Shown here in pieces: positions 12,245 through 23,586 of a stretch of 29,744 nt of DNA. Under the pieces are notes generated by a model. The model was not told the DNA's origin. It saw only the letters and a list, made by a program, of their open reading frames with translations, and did not search any database. Numbering within the stretch: the stretch's first letter is position 1; each line of letters begins with the position of its first letter. The stretch comes from Paulinella micropora (lineage: Eukaryota; Cercozoa; Imbricatea; Euglyphida). The position numbers and the translations under genes are program-made. The stretch lies in assembly GCA_009731375.1 (NCBI GenBank), contig BJOX01000004.1, positions 670,997 to 700,740 on the forward strand. Reading direction: 5' to 3'.

Positions 12245-12900
12245 CAATACGTCCGTACATACATACATGCAATACTTCATGTGTATACATATACATACAT
12301 ACATACTTACATACATACATACATACATATATTTATCGGTATTTTTTTTTGCAGCATTCACACTTACTTAACTTACTTAACTTTCTTCTTACTTACTTAC
12401 TTACTTACTTAGTTTTTTTACTTTGTTACTTACTTATTCACTCACACGTAACATACATACATACATACATACATACATACGTACATACAGGCATACGTAC
12501 ATACATTTATCGCTACCTTTTTGCAGCATTCACAGTACTTACTTACTTAACTTACTTACATATTTGCTTAGTTACTTACTTACTCAGTTTTTTACATTGT
12601 TACTTGCTCATTTACATGCATGCATACATACACACATACATACATACATACATACATACAAACACACATACATACATACATTTATTGATACTTTTTTGCA
12701 GCATTCACACTTACTTACTTACTTACTTAATTAACTTACTTACTTAGTTTTTTACTTTACTTATTCACTCACATACATATATACATACATACATACATAC
12801 ATACATATACATACATACATACATACATACATATACATACATACATACATACATACATACATACATACATACATACATACTTTGACACCAACTCTTGTCA

Positions 12901-12904
<4 letters not shown>

Positions 12905-12943
<39 letters not shown>
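12905..12943. repeat. (AC)n dinucleotide repeat
   Basis: Uninterrupted AC run attached to the last, diverged array-C core. Confidence 0.95.
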
Positions 12944-12944
<1 letters not shown>

Positions 12945-13196
12945 GCATTTTGCCCACCTTTGGCATAACATACATACATACATACATACATGCATACATA
13001 CATACACTTACATGAATACATACTTGCTCGCATCGTTCGCCACTTACATCTCGACTTAGCTCCCCACTTATCAGCAACATCTTAACTGCATCTTTTACTT
13101 ACTCATGTTGTACTTTATAATCCATTCAATCACCTTTTCAATTCCTCATTTTTACAAACGTGCATACATACATGCGTTCTTGCAGTACAAACGTCA

Positions 13197-13227
<31 letters not shown>

Positions 13228-13331
13228 CATAAGTAGGTACATACGTACGTACGCACCCATACAGACACACACACACACACACACATACATACATACATAC
13301 ATACATACATATGCACGCACACAGACATACA

Positions 13332-13364
<33 letters not shown>

Positions 13365-13536
13365 GCATACATAACATACATACACAACATACACAACATA
13401 CATATATAACATACATGTATGACATACATACATACATACATACATACATACATACATACATACATACTTACTTACACACAATTTACTTTACGTACATTAT
13501 AAATATACACACACATACATACATACATATATACAT
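12944..13536. other. Unique spacer followed by CATA microsatellite
   Basis: About 13010-13195 is non-repetitive AT-rich sequence with no recognisable gene. About 13196-13536 is a CATA array with AC runs and TACATAACATAC variants. ORFs here are repeat translations. Confidence 0.7.
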
Positions 13537-13750
13537 CTTGTTGTTGTTGTTGTTGTTTCTGTTGGTGTTGTTGTTGGTGTTGTTGCCTTTGTTGTTTCTG
13601 TTGTTGTTGCTGTTGTGGTTGTCGCTGCTAGTGGTGTTGTTGTTGCTGTAACTTGTTGCTGTTGTTGCTATTGATCTTGTTGTTGTTGTCATTGTTGCTG
13701 TGTCGTTGTTGGTGTTGTTGTTGTTGTTGTTGTTGTTGTCGTCGTCGTCG

Positions 13751-13797
<47 letters not shown>

Positions 13798-13815
13798 TGT
13801 TGCTGTTGCTGTTGT

Positions 13816-13850
<35 letters not shown>

Positions 13851-13891
13851 CTGTTGCTGTTGTTGTTGTTGTTGTTGCTATTGCTGTCGTT
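13537..13891. repeat. (TTG)n trinucleotide tract
   Basis: About 350 bp of TTG repeat with CTG, GTG and GTC variants. The + frames give polyleucine or polyvaline, and the minus strand gives polyglutamine, polyasparagine or polythreonine. No flanking domain or exon structure supports a protein. Confidence 0.93.
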
Positions 13892-14362
<471 letters not shown>

Positions 14363-14364
14363 CC

Positions 14365-14439
14365 ATGTCCCGTCAGGAGTTGGCCTGGGAGGCGGCGAAC
14401 GGCAACCTGCAGCGCGTCAAGGACCTCTTGGCGCAGGGC
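14365..14439 (+). CDS. Ankyrin-repeat protein, exon 1 (N-terminal cap repeat)
   Basis: The ATG at 14365 in the context AGCCATGT opens a GC-rich frame reading MSRQELAWEAANGNLQ then RVKDLLAQG. The pattern ELAWEAANGNLQRVKDLL matches the two helices of an ankyrin N-capping repeat (xLxxAAxxGxLxxVxxLL). A consensus-like donor, GTGAGT, follows at 14440, giving 25 codons in phase 0 like all later exons. Three other phase-0 donors exist at 14467 (GTGTTT), 14482 (GTGGGC) and 14518 (GTGAGT), giving 34, 39 or 51 codons. If spliced straight to the exon at 20567, the 25-codon form lacks the usual ADVNxxDx stretch after LLAQG. The 34-codon form restores nearly the right length. Ankyrin repeats bind partner proteins; the target is unknown. 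Confidence 0.7.
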
Positions 14440-14481
14440 GTGAGTGCCGACTCGTTGGCGCAGGGCGTGTTTGCCCACTCG
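14428..14481 (+). repeat. 27-bp tandem duplication over the exon 1 donor
   Basis: 14428-14454 and 14455-14481 are two copies of TTGGCGCAGGGCGTGAGTGC plus CGACTCG with three substitutions. The first copy carries the strong donor GTGAGT; in the second it has become GTGTTT. The unit is nine codons, so the frame is kept. It alters the choice of splice site and the length of the ankyrin linker. Confidence 0.85.
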
Positions 14482-14545
14482 GTGGGCTGTGATACCAGTA
14501 GCGTTACATATTCCTTTGTGAGTTCAGTCTTCATTACTACCTATA

Positions 14546-14641
<96 letters not shown>
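14482..14641 (+). repeat. Intron 1 start and (TATC)n microsatellite
   Basis: About 60 bp of unique sequence, including the alternative GTGAGT at 14518, then TATC repeat from about 14541 to 14641. The LINE fragment begins without any spacer after the last TATC. Confidence 0.9.
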
Positions 14642-15697
14642 GAAAAGCTTGAGGCACAAGTTGATTTTGAATTCAAACATCGAGGCCAATCCGATCATCT
14701 CGGACTTGGCCATGGTCGCTACCCAAAAGAACATTCCATCACAGACCGCAAAGACAGGGTTTTAGAATTAGCTGCTGAGACAATACTTGAGACAACCACA
14801 GTGCATGACATGGACAAAGCCATGCAAGGGTGCTTCCTTCGTTTTGAAGACGCATGCCCCTTCGACCTCTCCTGGGCTCGCCTCATCGGAACCCGTAATC
14901 CCCGTTTAATCTCTTGGGTCATCAACGCAAGCACAAACTCGGTTATTACCCCCGACCTTAGACGTCTGTGGGGAATCATTCCCAACAACAAGTGTGCCCT
15001 CTGTTCTGGTCAAGCACATCTATGCCACATCCTCTCCGGTTGCCATGTTGCCCTCAAACAAGGCCGCTATACCTGGCGTCATGACTCTGTGCTCTGCACT
15101 ATTGAAGCTCCCCTTCAAAAACACATCGAGAGCCATAACAAACGCTCCCCTATAGACCAAAATGAATCAAAGTCTATGTTTGTGAAAGAGGGCGAGCAGA
15201 AGCCTAAGAGACAGTCATTTCATCGACCATCCCTGCTTGACACTGCAAACGATTGGCAACTCCAAACCCAATACACCGGTTCTGAGCAAGCCTTTCCTGT
15301 CCACATTTGTGTCACTGACCTCCGCCCCGATATCGTTGTCTGGTCACTGTCTACCAAGATATGTATTCTGATCGAGCTAACGTGCCCGGTCGAGGAAAAC
15401 ATCCTTGACGCACGAGCCTACAAGACCAACCGATACAACAAGCTCAAATCTCAAATCGAGGACAACGGATGGACCTGCCACCTTCGACCAATCGAATGCG
15501 GGGCTCGCGGCATGGTATCGTTCTCTGTTCATCGATGTTTCCGCGCCTTGGGTTTTTCCCATCCCCAATCCAAATCCCTTTGCTTCAAGCTATCCTCCTG
15601 CGTAGCTCGTTGCTCTTTTGCGATTTATCGCTCCTGTGCAGTCAAAAATTGGACTAATCTTCCTCTAGTCCGTATTGGTGACTGCATTCCATCATAG
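14642..15697 (+). pseudogene. LINE polyprotein C-terminal fragment: zinc knuckle and restriction-like endonuclease
   Basis: The frame is open for 351 codons to TAG at 15695-15697. The first ATG is at 14801, but the frame is open through the junction, so the original start is lost. Visible features are: CALCSGQAHLCHILSGC (14993-15043), an exact CX2CX7HX4C zinc motif; RPD at 15323-15331, followed by 14 residues and E at 15374-15376, the R/KPD-X12-14-E core of the PD-(D/E)XK-like endonuclease; then ELTCPVEENI and KTNRY (15422-15436). In intact elements this domain nicks the target to prime reverse transcription. With the reverse transcriptase palm missing, it cannot transpose by itself. The uninterrupted frame points to a fairly recent insertion. 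Confidence 0.85.
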
Positions 15698-16010
15698 CCG
15701 TCCAGTGTTGCATAGCCCGGGCTAGGTCCCTGCGGGGGTTTAGGCCTCATACAATGTCATCATTGTAGCTTGCGCAAGCTTACGGTGCTCAAAACACTTG
15801 GACTAACGGCTTCCTTTTCTTTCTCTTCTTCCTTATCCTCCCACTCTCCATTCCTAGATTGCCTTTTTCTTCAACGTCCTTCCTCCTCTTCTTTTTCCAG
15901 AACACAGTCTACCCGTGATTCCCATCCCGGACACATGCACAGTACACAAATTATTGTTTGATGTGAAACTGCGTTCCTTTGCAAGGACTACATTCCTTTG
16001 CGACATCTCA
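15698..16010 (+). other. 3' UTR of the LINE fragment
   Basis: Non-coding tail after the stop, containing a pyrimidine-rich stretch (about 15810-15900) and ending ACATTCCTTTGCGACATCTC at 16010, directly before (TATC)n. A short inverted repeat, AGCTTGCGCAAGCT, lies near 15768-15781. The terminal bases resemble the TATC-adjacent end of the 546-bp repeat family at 21715 and 25429 (read on the minus strand). Confidence 0.7.
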
Positions 16011-16795
<785 letters not shown>

Positions 16796-17074
16796 GTAGG
16801 GGGAAAAGTGGGGATGATTCACATTTGTGTGCATATAGTGGGAAATGCATGTATGTATGTATGTATGTTTGTATGTATGTATGTACATGTATGTGGGTAT
16901 GCATGTCTGGGCGTTTGTTCTATATGTAGTATATGTTATCTATATGTATTTATGTATGACAATGTATGTATATTATATGAATAAGTATGAGTGAAGTGAG
17001 TATAGATATGTGTATATAATATAAACTTGGTATGCCTCCAATATCTGAAATGTGTATATAATGTGTACTTGGTA
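16796..17074. other. Unique AT-rich intronic sequence with short TATG runs
   Basis: GTATGTAT runs near 16850-16885, then AT-rich unique sequence. GTGTATATAATRTRAACTTG-like words occur twice (near 17010 and 17051). No exon recognised. Confidence 0.6.
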
Positions 17075-18556
17075 TGCCCTTTATTGTCCTGAATGCTAAA
17101 ATGCAACAAAAAAAATTAACCCAACACACTTTCTATTCATCAAATATCACGTCCACACTCCTTTTTTTGACGTCAAACGAGAAGTTCATAGTAATTGCGT
17201 TAGGAGTTTGCCCTGAACGCTAAAATGCCAAGAATCACATAACTTTTATTTGATGATTTTCTAACCCAATACACTTTTTATTCATCAAAGATCACCTTCA
17301 TATTGCTTTTTTTAACGTCAAACGAGGAATTCCTAGTAATTGCGTTAGGGGTTTGTCCTGAACAGGAAAAATGCTAAAAATATGTAATTTTAATTTTGAT
17401 AGTTTTGCAACCCAATACACTTTCTATTCATCCGATGTCACGTCCATACTTCTTTTTTTGACGTCAAACGAAAAATTCCTAGTAATCGTGTTAGGCGTTT
17501 GTCCTGAACAGGAAAATGCCAAAATGACATTTAGAAAAATTTAGATAAATTTTTTATCCAATACACTTTCTATTTATCAAATATCACCTTCATACGTATT
17601 TTTTTTGACGTCAAACGAGAAATTTCTAGTAATTGCGTAAGGCGTTTGTCCTGAACGCTAAAATGCCACAAATCACATAATTTTCTTTTTGATAATTTTT
17701 CAACCCAGTGCACTTTCTATTCATCAAATATCTTCTTCAAACGTTTTTTTTAATTTTTTTTTTTTTTACCTCAAACGAGAAATTTCTAGTAATTGCGTTA
17801 GGCGTTTGTCCTGAACGCTAAAATGCACATAATTTTATTTTTGACAGTTTTTCAACCCAATACACTTTCTATTTATCAAATGTCACCTTCAAACGTATTT
17901 TTTGATGGCCAATAGAAATTATTAGTAATTGCGTTAGGCGTTTGTCCTGAACGCTTAAATGCCAAAAATCACATAATTTTACTTTTGATAATTTTCCAAC
18001 CCAATACCCTATCTATTTATCAAATATCACCTTCATACGTATTTTTTTGACATCAAACGAGAAATTCCTAGTAAATGCGTTAGGCGTTTGTCCTGAACGA
18101 TAAAATGCAATTACGTAATTTTCTTTTTGATATTTTTTTCACCCAATAAGCGTTCTATTCATCAAATATCGCCTTCATATGTATTTTTTGACCTCAAACG
18201 AGAAATTCCTAGTAATTGCGTTAGGCGTTTGTCCTGAACGCTAAATGCAAAAAATCACATAATTTTACTTTTGATAATTTTTCCAACCAATACTCGTTCT
18301 CTTCATCAAGTATCACCTTCATATGTATTTTTTTGACCTCAAACGAGAAATTCCTAGTAATTGCGTTAGGCGTTTGTCCTGAACGCTAAAATGCAAAACA
18401 ATCATATAATTTTATTTTTGATAATTTTTCCAACCAATACTCGTTCTCGCCATCAAATATCACCTTCATACGTATTTTTTTGACGTCAAACGAGAAATTC
18501 CTAGTAATTGCGTTAGGCGTTTGTTCTGAACACTAAATGCAAAAAATTCCAGGTAA
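17075..18556. repeat. ~145-bp minisatellite, ten units
   Basis: Each unit carries CAACCCAATACACTTTCTAT, TCATCAAATATCACCTTCAT, TTTTTTGACGTCAAACGAGA, AATTCCTAGTAATTGCGTTA and GGCGTTTGTCCTGAACGCTA. The GCGTTAGG anchor falls near 17197, 17342, 17488, 17635, 17795, 17931, 18077, 18218, 18363 and 18510, mostly 141-147 bp apart (range 136-160). Units differ by scattered substitutions and indels. The first unit is partial (about 17075-17100). It lies in intron 1 of the ankyrin gene and has no coding frame. Confidence 0.93.
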
Positions 18557-18880
18557 TTCCTGTGTTGGCATGCTCTCAGCTCAACGAGCTTTGTGTGTGT
18601 TAAACATGGCTGTCTAACTCCTCCTGGTGCCCTCAAACGAGTAGTTTTTGGTTGTAGTGCCGAAAGTCGAGGAAATTTAGGCATTCAGGACACTTTCCTA
18701 ACGCAAATATTTGCATGAATTTCGAAAAACCCATGTTATCGTCAGCGACGAGTCGGGGGCTTGCAGCTCTGCAAATATGAGCTGCCAACTCCTCCTGGTG
18801 GCCACAAACCGTGCTTGGTCGTGGCCGGGTGCCGGTTTGCGTGGGTTGGTGGTGATGGGATGTGGTGTACACGGGTAGAT
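18557..18880. other. Unique region with a reversed trace of the minisatellite
   Basis: TTAGGCATTCAGGACACTTT then CCTAACGCAAAT (about 18676-18707) is the reverse complement of the minisatellite core GCGTTAGG..GTCCTGAA, with some change. Two related stretches containing AACTCCTCCTGGTG lie near 18616 and 18787. No ankyrin exon is visible here. Confidence 0.55.
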
Positions 18881-18881
18881 C

Positions 18882-18950
<69 letters not shown>

Positions 18951-18973
18951 GTAGATAGATAGATAGATAGATA

Positions 18974-18993
18974 TGTTTGGTCTATCAGGGCTG
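18974..18993 (-). mobile_element. Very short 3'-end fragment of a GATA-linked repeat
   Basis: TGTTTGGTCTATCAGGGCTG inside GATA. The same word recurs at 19091-19122 and at 21511-21530, always with GATA directly beside its left (+ strand) end. On the minus strand it is the constant end that leads into TATC, so this may be an extremely truncated retroelement copy. Confidence 0.45.
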
Positions 18994-19021
18994 ATAGATA
19001 GATAAACAAATTGATAGATAA

Positions 19022-19065
<44 letters not shown>

Positions 19066-19090
19066 GTAGGTAGGTAGATAGATAGATAGA

Positions 19091-19122
19091 CATTTTTGGT
19101 CCATCAGCGCTGCATATCCAAT
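19091..19122 (-). mobile_element. Short 3'-end fragment of the same GATA-linked repeat
   Basis: CATTTTTGGTCCATCAGCGC then TGCATATCCAAT. The first part matches the insert at 18974 and the element at 21507, and GCTGCAT continues the match to 21507-21622. It extends further than the 18974 copy and less than the 21507 copy, giving a graded series of truncations. Confidence 0.45.
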
Positions 19123-19132
19123 AGATAGGTAG

Positions 19133-19180
<48 letters not shown>

Positions 19181-19181
19181 C

Positions 19182-19212
<31 letters not shown>

Positions 19213-19506
19213 AGGTAGATAGATAGGTAGGTACAAACGTAGGTAGGTAGATGCGTGGGTAAATAAGTAGGTAGGTACTCAGATCGGCAGGTAGGTAGTT
19301 AAGAGGGAAGGTAGATAGATAAATAGATAGACAGATAGATAGATAGGTAGGTAGGTAGGTAGGTAGGTAGGTAGGTATATAGGTAGGTAGGTAGGTAGGT
19401 AGGTAGATAGGTAGGTAGGTAGATAGATAGATATTTAGATAGATAGATAGATAGATAGATAGATATATAGAGAGATAGAGAGATAGAGAGATAGATAGAT
19501 AGAGAG

Positions 19507-19540
<34 letters not shown>

Positions 19541-19645
19541 GTAGATAGATAGATATATAGATAGGTAGGTAGGCAGGTAGGTAGGTACGTACGTAGGTAG
19601 GTAGGTAGGTAGATAGGTAGTTAGGTAGGTAGGTAGGTAGGTAGG

Positions 19646-19696
<51 letters not shown>

Positions 19697-19855
19697 GTAG
19701 GTAGGTAGGTAGGTAGATAGGTAGAAATAGGCAGGTAGGTAGGTAGGCAGGAAGATAGATAGATATATAGATAGATAGATAGATAGATAGATGGATAGAC
19801 AAATAAATAGATAGATTGAGTGTGTGTGAGGCAGACAGGCAGGCAGGTAGGTAGG

Positions 19856-19894
<39 letters not shown>

Positions 19895-19938
19895 ATAGAT
19901 AGGTAAATAGATAGATATATAGACAGATAGATAGATAT

Positions 19939-19970
<32 letters not shown>

Positions 19971-19987
19971 GATAGATTAGATTAGAT

Positions 19988-20031
<44 letters not shown>

Positions 20032-20150
20032 GGATGGATGGATGGATAGATGGATGGATGGATGGATGGATGGATATGGATGGATATCGATGGGTGGATG
20101 GATGGATGTCTGGATAGATATATAGATAGATAGATAGATAGATAGATAGG

Positions 20151-20194
<44 letters not shown>

Positions 20195-20211
20195 TTGTAG
20201 AGGGTGCGTGA

Positions 20212-20442
<231 letters not shown>

Positions 20443-20566
20443 CGCACATTCATTAACAGACCTACCGTCAATACCAAGCGATTTGCTTTCAACGAGCACC
20501 ACGTCTGCTGAGTGTCTTCTTCTCTTCCTCTCAGCTCTGTCTTCTGTCTGCCTTGTGCGGTCCTAG

Positions 20567-20665
20567 GCCAACGCGACGGCGCTCATGTTGGCGGCCCGGC
20601 ACGGCCACACGGAGGTCGGCCGGCTGCTGCTGGCCCGCAAGGCGGACGTCAACGCCACAGACCAG
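20567..20665 (+). CDS. Ankyrin-repeat protein, exon 2 (one full repeat)
   Basis: The exon is preceded by a pyrimidine-rich stretch and the acceptor TCCTAG (AG at 20565-20566) and followed by the donor GTACGC at 20666. It is exactly 99 nt, phase 0 at both ends, reading ANATALMLAARHGHTEVG then RLLLARKADVNATDQ. The TALMLAARHGHTEVGRLLL core is a textbook ankyrin repeat (TPLHxAAxxGHxEvVxxLL), followed by the ADVNATD hairpin. 32 of 33 codons end in G or C. The exon boundary falls just before the TAL helix, as in exons 3-5, so any whole exon can be added or removed without changing frame. The partner protein and cellular role are unknown. Confidence 0.88.
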
Positions 20666-20739
20666 GTACGCGCCGCGAACAGACCACCACACAAGTCCGT
20701 GTGATCGTTCCCTTTCGTTTTCTCGTTCCTTCATAACTG

Positions 20740-20943
20740 TGTGTGTGTGTGTATGTGTGTGTGTGTGCGTGTGATCTCGTTTCTTGGTTGTTGCTGTTTG
20801 GTTGTTGTTGTTGTTGTAGTTGCTGTAGTTGTTGTAGTTGTTGTAGTTGTTGTAGTTGTTGTAGTTGTTGTAGTTGCTGCTGCTGCTGCTGTTGTTGTCG
20901 TTGTCGTAGTTGTTGTAGTTGTTGTTGTTGCTGCTGCTGCTGC

Positions 20944-20974
<31 letters not shown>

Positions 20975-21262
20975 GTTGCTATTGTTGTTGTTGTTGTTGT
21001 TGTTGCTGTTGTTGCTGTTGTGCTGTTGCTGTTGTGCTGTTGTTCTTGTGCTGTTGCTGTTGTTGCTGTTGTTGTTGCTGTTGCTGCTTTTGTTGCTGTT
21101 GCTGCTGTTGTTGTTGGTGTTGTTGTTGGTGTTGTAGTTGCTTGTTGCTTGTTGTTGCTTGTTGTTGCTTGTTGTTGCTTGTTGTTGCTTGTTGTTGCTT
21201 GTTGTTGCTTGTTGTTGTTGTTGTTGTTGTTGTTGGTTGTTGTTGTTGTTGTTGTTGTTGGC
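20740..21262. repeat. (GT)n and (TTG)n tract in intron 2
   Basis: A short GT run, then about 450 bp of TTG with TAGTTG, CTG and TTGTTGCTTG variants. A 12-bp sub-repeat, GTTGTTGCTTGT, is tandem at about 21140-21220. Polyleucine, polyvaline and polythreonine ORFs are repeat translations. Confidence 0.94.
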
Positions 21263-21356
21263 CTGAGTCTCCTTTCATCTTCCAATCTCCAACACATACA
21301 CATGCATGTACACTTTGTTCTCCAGATACTATTAGATAGATAGATAGGTAGGTAGG

Positions 21357-21393
<37 letters not shown>

Positions 21394-21441
21394 GGATGGA
21401 TGGATGGATAGATGGATAGACAGACAGATAGATAGATAGAC

Positions 21442-21489
<48 letters not shown>

Positions 21490-21506
21490 GGATAGATAGA
21501 CAGATA
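21263..21506. repeat. Unique spacer and (GATA)n
   Basis: About 70 bp of unique sequence (CCTGAGTCTCCTTTCATCTT), then GATA with GGAT and CAGA variants. Confidence 0.85.
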
Positions 21507-21622
21507 CATATGTTTGGTCTATCAGCGCTCGCTGCATTATAGGCATCCATTCCACCCCGTTACCCGGATGTAACTGGGCAGCGGGGCTGGAGATGGGGAC
21601 TAAGCCCCGGGTTTATGCACTC
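21507..21622 (-). mobile_element. GATA-linked dispersed repeat, longest copy (116 bp)
   Basis: It begins CATATGTTTGGTCTATCAGC (+ strand) and continues into GC-rich sequence (GGCAGCGGGGCTGGAGATGG needs reading as GGGCAGCGGGGCTGGAGATG at about 21577), ending at CACTCT before GATA. The left end is shared with the inserts at 18974 and 19091, and loosely with 22822. The right end differs in every copy. Orientation is assigned minus because the constant end then acts as a 3' end leading into TATC. Confidence 0.5.
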
Positions 21623-21623
21623 T

Positions 21624-21673
<50 letters not shown>

Positions 21674-21714
21674 CATATAGATAGACAGACAGATAGATAG
21701 ATAGATAGATAGAT
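21623..21714. repeat. (GATA)n microsatellite
   Basis: GATA tract with CAGA variants separating two dispersed elements. Confidence 0.95.
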
Positions 21715-22399
21715 GAAATATCGACTAATGTCAGAAAAAAGGAGCTTCTGATTTCGTCAACCAGGAAGTCTGTGGGTAAAGTATTAACCCGATGCCCAGC
21801 TAAGCCGTGATGTTTGCACGGAAGGGACTGATACAGGCAATACCAAAGCTCCCTAGTACCAGGCGGGGCCAGGGCTCGTTCCATAAAGCGCCCCTTGCAG
21901 AACGAGCTCCCACCTCCATTACAGAGGGCCCAGTAAGCAGATGGAGTTTCGAGACTGTTCGACAGTCTAGTATAAACCGACAGAGCACTGTGGGTTTTAT
22001 TCCGGGCTCAACAAGCGAGAAAGGGCACCCTGAGGGAACAGGATTGTGCTTCCCGTCGCTATTTCGGCATGTGACTTATAGGCGTATGGCTAGGCACACA
22101 TAAGGCACCCCACCACGGGCCCAGCACACCCACACCATCCCCTAATTCTCTGTCTGTCGACAGATGGCACCCATTTCAAAAAATCAAGCCCAAGAGAGGG
22201 TCAGTGACACCTCAAGTGGCCTTGGTTCATTCCGTAGAGTAAGTGATAAGATCAACTGATGAAATATCGACTAATGTCAGAAAAAAGGAGCTTCTGATTT
22301 CGTCAACCAGGAAGTCTGTGGGTAAAGTATTAACCCGATGCCCAGCTAAGCCGTGATGTTTGCACGGAAGGGACTGATACAGGCAATACCAAAGCTCCC
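21715..22399 (-). mobile_element. 546-bp dispersed repeat, dimer copy 1
   Basis: A full 546-bp unit (21715-22260) is followed in direct tandem by the first 139 bp of a second unit (22261-22399), which stops in CAAAGCTCCC and passes straight into GATA. A second locus at 25429-26033 has the same arrangement with about 99% identity. On the + strand the left end is identical at both loci (AGATGAAATATCGACTAATG); the right ends differ. Read on the minus strand, this is a dimer with a variable 5' end and a fixed 3' end running into (TATC)n. A 98-codon + strand ORF (21807-22103) is open in both copies, but near identity makes that uninformative. The element has no known coding domain. Confidence 0.7.
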
Positions 22400-22455
<56 letters not shown>

Positions 22456-22480
22456 TGATTGATTGATTGATAGATAGATC

Positions 22481-22528
<48 letters not shown>

Positions 22529-22632
22529 TATATATATAGATAGATAGATATGTAGATAGATAGATAGATAGATTTATAGATAGATAGATAAGTAGATAGA
22601 TAGATGGGTAGATAGATAGATAGATAGATAGG

Positions 22633-22672
<40 letters not shown>

Positions 22673-22772
22673 CAGATATATAGATATATAGATAGATAGA
22701 TAGATAGATAGACAGATAGATATGTAGGTAGGAAGATATGAAAAATACTTGAATATGTAGATAGATGGATAG

Positions 22773-22821
<49 letters not shown>
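22400..22821. repeat. (GATA)n microsatellite
   Basis: GATA with GATT, TATA and GGTA variants. It includes one short unique stretch, GGAAGATATGAAAAATACTT, near 22731-22750. Confidence 0.94.
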
Positions 22822-22822
<1 letters not shown>

Positions 22823-23274
22823 TGTTTAATCTATGGGCGTGGCTTAGCTTGAAAAGCCATGGCCTCCTATACTACCCCCGGACAAGAACTTTCAGCACCG
22901 GCCAAGCTGCACACCAACCACTGTCTCGCTGTGGTTGGTGTCTGTGCCCAGTTCAAGCCGAAAGGTAGCCGAGCCCTTTTGAACTATACGGGACAACACT
23001 AGAACACTCCCCAGGAGCGCGTGCCCTAAGGAGATGATGCCATGAGCAAGTCGAGGTTTCAGGAGTTCACGCTCGTTGTGAGTTACCTTTCTACAACCCC
23101 GACTTCATCAACCCTTTGCATCACGCCCCGACTTCATCAGCCATGGTCAGGAGTTGGTTGCCTGTTTAGCCCTTGCGCTGCGCGCAATTAACGGCGGACA
23201 CAAAATCGTCATTGTAGGAGATAGTTAGATCTGAACCCTAGGCTGAGTTGCCAGTGGCAGAGACCGTCTCCAGG
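22822..23274 (-). mobile_element. ~450-bp dispersed repeat, diverged copy
   Basis: GATA-bounded on both sides. It is related to the copies at 23587 and 28061 through a shared block: CACACCAACC, then GTGTCTGTGCCCAGTTCAAG, CCGAAAGGTAGCCGAGCCC and AGGAGTTCACGC..GTTGTG. Its left end, ATGTTTAATCTATGGGCG, resembles the ATGTTTGGTCTATCAGCG end of the 21507 family. It contains an internal near-duplicate, CCCCGACTTCATCA, twice near 23097 and 23127. No coding function recognised. Confidence 0.55.

Positions 23275-23586
<312 letters not shown>

Larger units (their letters stand above)
10861..12945. repeat. Higher-order array C: CATA/CTTA spacers with a GCTACCTTTTTGCAGCATTC core
   Basis: Units run CATA block, ATCGCTACCTTTTTGCAGCA, TTCACACTTACTTAACTTAC, a CTTA block, then TTAGTTTTTTACTTTATTAC and a short ACTCACATACA link. 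Cores lie near 11043, 11235, 11654, 11825, 12340, 12511 and 12687, with a diverged TCAGCATTCACAC near 12898. One inverted unit lies at about 11446-11642. Several short unique stretches, for example about 12060-12120, interrupt the array. No gene. Confidence 0.85.
14642..16010 (+). mobile_element. 5'-truncated non-LTR retrotransposon (restriction-like-endonuclease clade)
   Basis: This is the 3' part of a LINE: the end of the ORF (14642-15697) and about 310 bp of 3' UTR. It sits in intron 1 on the same strand as the host gene. TATC repeat directly abuts both ends: TATC then GAAAAGCTTGAGG on the left, and GCGACATCTCATCTATC on the right. Loss of the 5' part, including the reverse transcriptase core, is the usual result of incomplete target-primed reverse transcription. 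Elements with this endonuclease include the R2, R4/Dong, CRE, NeSL and Hero lineages; I cannot place it more closely. No polyA tail is present; the tail position is occupied by TATC. Confidence 0.85.
18881..20200. repeat. (GATA)n/(GGTA)n microsatellite field, ~1.3 kb
   Basis: Mostly GATA, with GGTA, GGAT and GAGA blocks. It contains two short unique inserts (18974-18993 and 19091-19122) described separately, a short TGAGTGTGTGTGAGGCAGAC insert near 19817, and a GGAT block around 20030-20110. SIYL-type minus-strand ORFs are repeat translations. Confidence 0.95.

Noticed and set aside
3722-12945. CRISPR-like array of regularly spaced repeats
   Set aside because: Cores are evenly scattered, but the spacers are microsatellites, not unique sequences. 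Spacing varies from about 80 to 290 bp, the sequence is eukaryotic, and no cas genes are present.
14642-15697. Intact, autonomous retrotransposon or a host gene
   Set aside because: The frame is open but lacks the reverse transcriptase core and any start, and begins flush against TATC. It is a 5'-truncated copy.
18466-18872. Short minus-strand ORFs (72 and 79 codons)
   Set aside because: They run through the minisatellite and its flank, match no family, and have no splice or start support.
20512-20774. Alternative frames across exon 2 (ORFs of 67 to 74 codons)
   Set aside because: Only the frame bounded by AG at 20566 and GT at 20666 gives the ankyrin consensus. The others are shadows of a GC-rich exon.
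21807-22103. 98-codon ORF in the 546-bp repeat, also open at 25521-25859
   Set aside because: The two copies are about 99% identical, so an open frame in both is not independent evidence. No recognisable domain, and the minus-strand reading of the element is favoured.
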